A stretch of DNA of 64,000 nucleotides from Solenopsis invicta. Lineage: Eukaryota > Arthropoda > Insecta > Hymenoptera > Formicidae. Positions 56,391 to 64,000 of the stretch are shown piece by piece (position 1 is the stretch's first letter; each line of letters begins with the position of its first letter). Both the position numbers and the translations under genes were made by a program. The stretch spans positions 11,877,318 to 11,941,317 of the forward strand of contig NC_052679.1 in the NCBI RefSeq assembly GCF_016802725.1, written 5' to 3'. Under the pieces are notes generated by a model. That model did not search any database, was not told where the DNA came from, and saw only the letters and a list, made by a program, of their open reading frames with translations.

Positions 56391-57636
56391 GGAGTAGCTC
56401 GTATGTATGAAATGAGACCAGCCGAGATTTCAGAAAATTCTAACAAACAACATTAACTGTGTGTTATTCCAGTCAAAACCCTAACAAAAATGTTTAATAG
56501 GTAAACAGCTGTAGTAGCTGTACGTGTATAAATTTCGCTTAGATCATGTAGACGATGGCAAACAGAGCAGTGACTGCGTCCAATAGTAATTGATAGGTCT
56601 TTTTGCAGATGGCAAAATAATCCAAAAACAAAGACAGATCTATGCGTTGGACAAAGAGCGATAACTAGGGGTTCTAGTCTTGAAATCATGCGATTAATGT
56701 TCGTATACGAAAATGGAAAAATAACCAATAGGAGAATATCATTGAATAATTCCATTGGTTATTCTGCCATTTTTGTATACAAAAATTAATTGCATATTTT
56801 AAGGATAGGGCTCCTCGAAAAATAATTTACAGTGCCGACGTCGAGGAAGTTCTTTGATTACTGTAGCATTTTCTTAAAGTGTCAACATTTACGTTTAAAA
56901 TAAATTTTGTTTAACGCCGTATGTTTTTCCTTTACCGAGTTAATGTCATTTTTGACATTTCAACCTCACTTTTATCAAAAATCTGACGTAATAGAACAAT
57001 TTGCTTTCCAGATTCGTGTTCAGTGCGCAAAAATACATGAAAAATGATAACTTTTATTCAAACAATGAAAACCACGTCGGCCTGTGAAATGTTGATTGTA
57101 ATGTGACTGTACAGAGATTAACTGGGTAAAAGAAAAACGTACGGAGTTAAAAAAAATCTATTTTAACGGTAAAAGTTGACACTTTAAGATGGCATAAGCG
57201 AAAGCAGAAAAAAAAATTTACTTTGCTGGCAAAAAAATCACGAATATGTCAAAAAACGTCGTTTCTGATACCTTTAACCTCATTCTTCTCAAAAAACTGA
57301 CGTAATAAAACAATTTGCTTGCCGAATTCGTGTTCAATACGCGCAAAAATACATCAGAAATGATAAAGATTATTCAAAAAATAAAAGAGAAGTTAAAAAA
57401 CGGAGGTATGATCAAGCAGTATTCATATTAACCCTCATTTTAATAATCATTTGAACTTGATGTATAAAAGCAGCTCGTCGTTCAGGAAATTAGTGTCACT
57501 TTTCATTTGTAATTCGAATGATATCATAGTGATATTATACAAATAGTGATATTAAAACCAGGTACAGTATAAAAATATAAAACAATATAAAAATATAAAA
57601 CAGTACAAAAATATAAAATAGCATGAAAATATAAGT
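56391..57636. other. Intergenic sequence with one hairpin
   Basis: GTATACGAAAATGG...AATAACCAATA at 56704-56735 pairs with TATTGG-like TTGGTTATTCTGCC...GTATAC at 56754-56781. Two ~100-base blocks around 56940-57010 and 57265-57330 (TGACGTAATAxAACAATTTG) are diverged tandem copies. A TATAAAAG at 57473-57480 followed by TCACTTTT ~25 bases on resembles an insect core promoter, but no convincing gene follows. Confidence 0.45.
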
Positions 57637-58015
57637 AAATATTTTTTATCTATTCGAATTACTATGGCTTTATTCTTACTACGTATTTGTCTCGGCTGTG
57701 GCTATGCTTGCATTAACTTTCGGGGCGTATAATATCTTAAAGCAAGCCAACGACTGAACCACGGTACAATCAGAAAGGGCACATTTCGAAACAGAGAACA
57801 CTATACTAATACATTCCAATATCTTTACTATATTGGAATGTATTAGTATAGTGTTCTCTGTTTCGAAATGTGCCCTTTCTGATTGTACCGTGGTTCAGTC
57901 GTTGGCTTGCTTTAAGATATTATACGCCCCGAAAGTTAATGCAAGCATAGCCACAGCCGAGACAAATACGTAGTAAGAATAAAGCCATAGTAATTCGAAT
58001 AGATAAAAAATATTT
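57637..58015. repeat. Near-perfect 379-bp palindrome
   Basis: Arms of about 185 bases match exactly by eye, from AAATATTTTTTATCTATTCG outward to the apex ACATTCCAATA...TATTGGAATGT with a spacer of a few bases near 57826. No transposon end or target duplication was recognised. Confidence 0.9.
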
Positions 58016-58094
58016 CTTTCCTTCACCTTTTATCAGAGCTTCGCTCAAGGCCTTTCTAACAGAAATATTTATGCTGTTAAAATATGTATAATAT

Positions 58095-58430
<336 letters not shown>

Positions 58431-58966
58431 TAGCAGGGTATTGGAAGCAATATGTTGAGAAAAATTTATTATTCTAGTATTTCATTGATAATAGCGGAGC
58501 TTGGTATTTCTATACTGGGGGGGGGGGGGAGGAGAGCAGAGATAAATAACTTTATTTAGGAATTCCACGCTAGCAGTGGAACTCGCTGGAGAAGCGGGAC
58601 TACTCGAGATTAGGGAATATAAAGGACTGGGAAACGAGGAAAGAGGGGAATCAGGGGGAATTTCCTATGTGAGTACTGAGGATATTGAGAGAGTGGGTGA
58701 AGGGGTTGGAAATATTGCGGAGCTTGTTCGTGTTCTTGAGGGTTTTAATTTGTAGTTCGAAAGAAGTCCCCGCAAGTGGCATCAAGGAAGTATCGGGCCC
58801 CGGCAAGTGGCTCTGGAACGCTTCGTGGACCGTTCGATCGAATTACGACGCGAGTTTCTCACTTGAGAATAATTAAAATTAAAAAAAAAAGAAAATAAAA
58901 AACTAAAACTTTGATTTTGATTGCGTTTTAATTTTAAAATTAAAATTAGAATTTATGTAACATATA
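58431..58966. other. Purine-rich intergenic sequence
   Basis: 58550-58870 is richer in G than its surroundings and resembles decayed coding or LINE 3' sequence, but no motif supports an assignment. Confidence 0.4.
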
Positions 58967-59070
58967 CACTACTAAAAAAAAAAAAAAATAGAGAACACTT
59001 TATTCCAGAAGCCAAAAATTAGACTATTTTCAAACAGCTGTAGGTCAATGAAAAATTATTGTATAGACAA
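58967..59070 (+). mobile_element. Tc1-type terminal-repeat fragment
   Basis: After TA: CACTACTAAAAAAA..., then TAGAGAACACTTT and CAAAAATTAGACTATTTTCAA, matching the end of the foldback element at 15172. Only this end is present, about 100 bases upstream of the desaturase start codon. Confidence 0.75.
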
Positions 59071-59167
59071 ACAAGTGCCACAAAAAAAGATTTTACGAAC
59101 ATTTCATAAAATATATTTTATTGAATAAACTTTGTTTAAATAATTTTTGTCAATAGACTGTGTAATA

Positions 59168-60773
59168 ATGGCATTAAAACCACAAGTAAATAATGAATTT
59201 GAAGAAAAACCAAAATTCAATAGACCAATAGTATGGCGTAATGTAATTATTTTATTGTTGCTACATCTTGGTGCCCTGGGTGGACTTTACCTCTCATTTA
59301 CATCGGCCAAACATATGACTACTTTTTTCGGTGAGTATAATTTAATTTTATTGCGTAGTACTTTTAATTACTTGGTTGCAAAATAATTATACAACAAAAA
59401 TAATAAAACGCTTGTGTGTAACGTCACAATTTTTTTCGATTGCAGCAATTTTTCTATATGAATTTAGCCTTTTGGGAATCTCAGCTGGGGCTCATCGACT
59501 TTAGTCCCATCGATCCTACAAAGCCAAGTGGCCTCTCCAATTGCTGCTGGCATTCATGAACACTGTAGCTTTTCAGGTAGGTGTGTTTAACGAGTTACAT
59601 TTCGTCAATAATGGCAACGATTTAAAAAGTTACTTTTATCGTTACTTTATTGAGGTACTATATTAACGCAGTACTATATTAACAATCATATTTACTGATC
59701 AACTCATAACTTTGTTCAATCTAGAATTCCGTGATTGTATGGGCCAGGGACCACAGGGTACGCCATAAATTTAGTGATACTGACGCCGACCCACATAACC
59801 CCAACGTCGGATTTTTTTTTTCCCATATAGGCTGGCTGCTTTGCAAAAAACATCCCGACGTCACGAAAAAAGGCAAAACCATTGATATTTCTGATCTAGA
59901 GAGCAATGCAATACTAGCTTTTCAAAAGAAGTAAGTGTATCAAAAAATATTTATTTTAATTTCTTTTAAAAAAGATTTTTGTTAGATAAAATACTTTTAT
60001 GTTCTATATATAATAAAATACTTGGCTAACTCTGTGATCTAATCTTTGTTTTGGGACAGTTTAATTTGAAAGCATGTTTTTGTTTAGAGATTACTTTTAT
60101 TTAATTCTTTATTTTAAATAAGATTTTTGTTAGGAATTTTAGAAAATTAATATACGATACTTGTTTTAAAACAAGATTTTTGTTAGGTCGATGTAAGTTA
60201 AAATAATATCTTATTATCGAACAAGTACTTACAATAAATTTATCATTTCAGATATTATACGATATTGATGATATTGCTCTGCTTCGTTTTGCCAACCGTT
60301 ATCCCGGTCGTATTTTGGGAAGAAAAATGGCTAAACGCCTTCTTAATCCCCGGCGTTCTTCGTCATATTTTGCAACTAAATGTAGCTTTAATGATTAACT
60401 CAATAGGCCACAGATATGGTTATAAAACATATGACAAATAAGTATCAATCAATTAATAGTCTTATATAGTCGAATATACTTTTAAATCAAATTTTGTACG
60501 TAATCAGCATTTAATTACAGCTGCTTTCTTGATTGTTACAGATACATAAACCCAGCAGATAATATAATTTTTTCTATATTTTCCTCGGGAGAAGGATGGC
60601 ACAATTATCATCATGTCTTCCCTTACGACTACAGATCAATTGAATTGAAAAGTACAATTAATTTAACAAAAACGTTTATCGAATTTTTCGAAAAAATCGG
60701 TTGGGCCTACGATTTGAAATATGCATCGGATAAAACGATAAGAAACCGTATGAAGAGAACGGGCGACGGATAA
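59168..60773 (+). pseudogene. Acyl-CoA delta-9/delta-11-type desaturase, five exons, disabled
   Basis: Exons 59168-59330, 59446-59576, 59725-59930, 60252-60437 and 60542-60773 join in phase to about 305 residues, with TAA at 60771 and AATAAA at 60804. Family motifs: AGAHRL*SHRSYKAKWP (first His box), RDHRVRHK (second), NSIGHRYG, and EGWHNYHHVFPYDYR (third, intact). The enzyme class is an ER membrane di-iron oxygenase that inserts a double bond into fatty acyl-CoA. Three lesions: TAG at 59502-59504 in place of Trp in HRLWSHR; HRVHH changed to HRVRH, losing a metal ligand; and the donor after exon 4 reads ATAAGT in place of GTAAGT (60438). The other splice sites are intact, so inactivation is probably recent. 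Confidence 0.9.
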
Positions 60774-62685
60774 TGGGTCAAACAGTATAATTATAATTAA
60801 ATCAATAAAATAATTTTTGGTTTACAGTTTTTCTTAGTTCTTTTTTCATATGCAATTTTAAGATATTATAAGATTTTTTGTAAAAGTTAATTTATAATTT
60901 AATAATTCAAATTTTCTTTGAGATATTATAAAATTAATTGGCAAATTGTAAATTATTTTTTTATTCAAATATGAATTAATTTTAAGTCAGAGAATGGTAT
61001 TGTACATTTACTGTAAAAAAGTTGATATAATAATATACGAAGGGAAAAGAAATATTTTACCTTGAAAATAAACAATTAAATGGATGGAAATACAGAATTG
61101 TTTAATTTATAAGAGTTATGGTTATTTTATGCACAAGTTATAACAATATTTTTGAAAATAAAGGTTACATATTTCTATGACATTTCAAGTAACCAAATAT
61201 AAAATTACAAACTTGACAAAAAAAGTTTTTTTAAGCTTATGTGAACGTTTTCAATTTCGGTTCATGTAAAAAGGGAGTTATGGAAATAAATATTATTTTT
61301 GTATTGAAATTTGCACATTTACAATCGTATATTTATTCTCATTGACCTTCTTTATTTCATATTATTTTTATTTTGTAACAGTTTGTGATGTAATACCGTA
61401 TAGCGATGATCCAGGCTGAAAAAATTTTATACAAATTTAAAAATTGCTACAAAAATCTACATAAAAGCTAGAATTGAAACACTTTTATAAATTTTTGTAA
61501 ATTTTTGTATTTTTGTAGTGCGTTGTTTCTGCGATAAATTTCTCAATGAAACTTTGATGAACTACAACATTTTACAAATTTCTTTTACTATAAAGTAATT
61601 CATCCTGAAACAATTTCTATGAGCCAGTACAAAGTTCTACTAAAAATACAAATTTGTAGAAATTATTAATTTGTAGAAATGTGTATTTAATTATTAAAAT
61701 TAGTAAAAGCATTCTAATTTTAGCATTCTTGTTGACTTTTGTAAAATTTCTTAAATTTACATTGTAGTATATTGTTGTAAATTTTTTTCACCAGCAGAAA
61801 GACAAAAAAAATTATTTCTGACGGAACTCGTTACTTTTTGCTGTAAACTTTATACTCTGCACGTTTTGTTACGCATATTTTGCATCTTTTCTGTAGATAA
61901 AGAATAATTCTTGATGTAAAATACATTTATTTTCTTTATTTTACGAAATTACTCATAAGGGAAATGAAAAATGTTACGACTTTATAAACAAAATTAGTCA
62001 GATATCATTAATATACGTTCTCAAAATTTAAATTTAAATATTGTTGAGCAACAATGCAACAATCATTTTGATATATACCCTTCATAATCTTAAGAAAATG
62101 CTTAACTGAATTGTTATTATTAACTTACCTGCTGAAATTGTTAAATTGATAAATATGAAACCAAAATAAAATGTGATAAAATGTTTAAAAATTTAGTAAA
62201 AAGACAATTCGTATGTGTGAGTACGTGTACCACTACGTCGTATTTTATTTTCTAAAATTTATACAACTGATATAACTGTCTTTGTCAAACGTTTTCCAAT
62301 TTCACTTTATCTCTTTTCTTATAGATAGTTACGCTGTAAATAAATATTATTAAATACAATGCGACGAGGGACTAATTGCAATTATTGTAAAAAATTATTA
62401 AAAGATAAATAGTTTATGTAAAATATAAAGATTGTTTAAATTAGAGAAAAGTGAGCTCAAGAGCCACGCAGGATGTCAGGTGCAAATAAATAACAAAAAT
62501 CTCCAATGTCAGGCAAATTTATAAGAGCCTTAACTTTTATTTTGTATTGTTTGTTAATTAACGCAAGCGTTATCATGGGTTCTCAAGTTTTTATATCTTC
62601 GCCAATATTTTTTACTTTTATCAGAAATTGTTTTGGAAACGGCACATGTTTTCTCTTAAATCAGTTTATTAAACTCAGCTGATTT
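60774..62685. other. AT-rich intergenic sequence
   Basis: Contains the desaturase polyadenylation signal and, at 61420-61800, recurrent TACAAATTT/AAATTTGTA words. No gene or element could be supported. Confidence 0.5.
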
Positions 62686-64000
62686 TTGACACTGTTACAC
62701 ATGCAAATTCGTTTTGACAAAGCGTGTATAAAATATAATCTCACTCCAACACATTTGAATACTTATAGAAGACACACAAATATTGTATTGTTCCAAAAGA
62801 TCTCGTCAAATAGTCTGGACAGAATTAGTAATAACTTTATTAATATTGTACTAAAGTTAGAACTTAAAGATGCGTACAAACATTTTCTAAGGGACCGATT
62901 TTATAGGACCTCCAGAAGCGTGTCGAATGTCCTCCCCCCATTGATCAAAAGTGATTTTTTTACATTTCAAGAAAAAAGGAACGGTTGGTTGTGGCGTAGG
63001 GAGATCTCCAGGATCGATAAAAAGATAGATTGGTTTAAACAAAAAAAAAACATCAGTTTTGGATTAACAAGATAAGACACATCACATATGTCGCCAAGAC
63101 TTCTGACGTGTCTAACGAAAAAACAACTTTTTCTTTCCAACGGCTTACGCCTAGTGTAAATGAGACAATACACCAAATCCATGTGTCTCCCTCCGAATTT
63201 AATTTTGAGATTCCTCTAAACACTTTGCATAGCGATTGGTTTACTAATCTGAGCAATACTAATATCCCGAAGGACGTCCGATATCTTTTACAACTGGGGG
63301 ACCGCTTTGGTTTACCGTTGTTAGATAGTGACAGAGGAAGAACATTATTAGAATTTATCAAACACATAGAACATAACGTCTCAAAACACTAAAAAAACAT
63401 ACATGCGGCAATTAGGAATTGTTCTGTGTTGATCTTGGAGAGCTTGTTCCATAGCGACCGTCCGTTAGATATCAATGACCAGCTAATTAAAGACTGGTTA
63501 CGAACCACGGGTAGATTCGTTAGAGAGCATCCCAATATTTTGTTTACTAGAGCGGATAAGGGTAATATAACAATTGCCCTTGACAAGAATGATTATATCT
63601 TGAAAATGGAAAGCATGCTCTCTGACGAGTCTACTTACGTCAAATTATCAAAAGATCCGATACGAAAATTAACTAAAGAGGCTCGCTTTCTTCTCTCTTG
63701 GTGGAAAGAAACAGGTTTCATTGAACAACATACATATAGAAGTATATTAATAACGGACGGTGTTTTGCCGAGAACCTACGGTTTGCCTAAGATCCATAAA
63801 CCTAACAATCCCTTAAGAATTATAATTTCTACCATAAATAGCCCTGTACACTCTCTAGCTTATTTTTTACATAACATAATTTATAACAGTATACCACAGG
63901 CAGATAGTTTCGTTAAAAATAGTTTCCATCTCGTTAATAAACTCAATGGTTTTCACATAGAATCGGATCACGTCTTAGTGTCATTGGACGTCGTGTCTCT
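62686..64000 (+). mobile_element. Penelope-like element, 5' part, continues beyond the window
   Basis: Upstream N-terminal region and reverse transcriptase of a Penelope-like element; the GIY-YIG endonuclease would lie beyond 64000. Inactivated by one frameshift and one stop. Confidence 0.8.
62698..64000 (+). pseudogene. Penelope-like reverse transcriptase
   Basis: The first frame (to ~63075) reads FDKACIKYNLTPTHLNTYRR. The frame shifts at an A10 run (63042-63051), then continues open with a TAA at 63390-63392. Diagnostic motifs: FTRADKGNITIAL, YVKLSKDPIRKL, YGLPKIHKPNNPLRIIIS and SLDVVS at the window end (start of the catalytic motif A). This order is specific to Penelope-like reverse transcriptases, which are related to telomerase. 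The rest, including the YxDD motif, is outside the window. Confidence 0.85.

Noticed and set aside
56453..56755. 100-codon minus-strand open frame
   Set aside because: No recognisable family and overlaps a hairpin region; retained only as intergenic sequence.
57400..58015. Promoter plus hairpin reminiscent of a parvovirus-type terminal repeat
   Set aside because: No replication or capsid coding signal nearby; a palindrome and a TATA box alone are not enough.

Overview
This window reads as non-coding, transposon-packed DNA from an arthropod nuclear genome. An insect, and probably a hymenopteran such as an ant, fits best, but that is an inference. Support for eukaryote and insect: spliced genes with GT/AG introns; mariner, Tc1, pogo, Harbinger, Penelope, R1-like, Gypsy and Copia elements; AT-rich spacers with long microsatellites; and relics of two host lipid genes, an acyl-CoA desaturase and a fatty acid synthase. 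No intact host gene, rRNA, tRNA, CRISPR array or operon was found. Nearly every coding region is broken.

Layout. 1-3768: a purine-rich LINE inserted into a Harbinger transposase (3769-4435). The Harbinger partner gene, with a MADF-like domain and several exons, runs tail-to-tail on the minus strand (4577-8196) and is itself split by a 2.4-kb foldback element (4766-7135). 8455-13018: short palindromic repeats, then a minus-strand Gypsy element cut off inside integrase. 13019-15091: the endonuclease end of a Penelope-like element lying against a pogo transposase. 15172-17635: a Tc1-derived foldback element. 17990-18970: an 80-bp satellite.

20082-35276: pieces of one long LTR separated by about 14.8 kb of nested insertions. 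These include a 14-kb inverted repeat with nearly identical arms, a FoldBack-like element with an 8-bp target duplication, a DDE-transposase-like gene continuous with a ubiquitin-protease-like domain, a mariner element with an internal deletion, and a pogo MITE. 35806-37528: an inverted-repeat-bounded segment carrying a piece of fatty acid synthase. 37761-44165: MITEs and three more large foldback elements. 45062-48375: a GC-rich, 5'-truncated R1-like LINE with a target duplication.

50230-51432: a solo LTR whose presumed transcript carries a run of hairpins with co-varying stems and alternating CATC/TATC loops. This is the most unusual feature in the window. 51870-54235: another foldback element. 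54331-56130: a truncated Copia element. 57637-58015: a near-perfect palindrome. 58095-58430: GC-rich microsatellites. 59168-60773: a five-exon acyl-CoA desaturase pseudogene. 62686-64000: the reverse transcriptase of a Penelope-like element that runs off the window.

There is no shared pathway. The organising theme is repeated nesting of transposons and an unusual density of long inverted repeats. All family assignments come from motifs read by eye, without database searches; boundaries of old elements are approximate.
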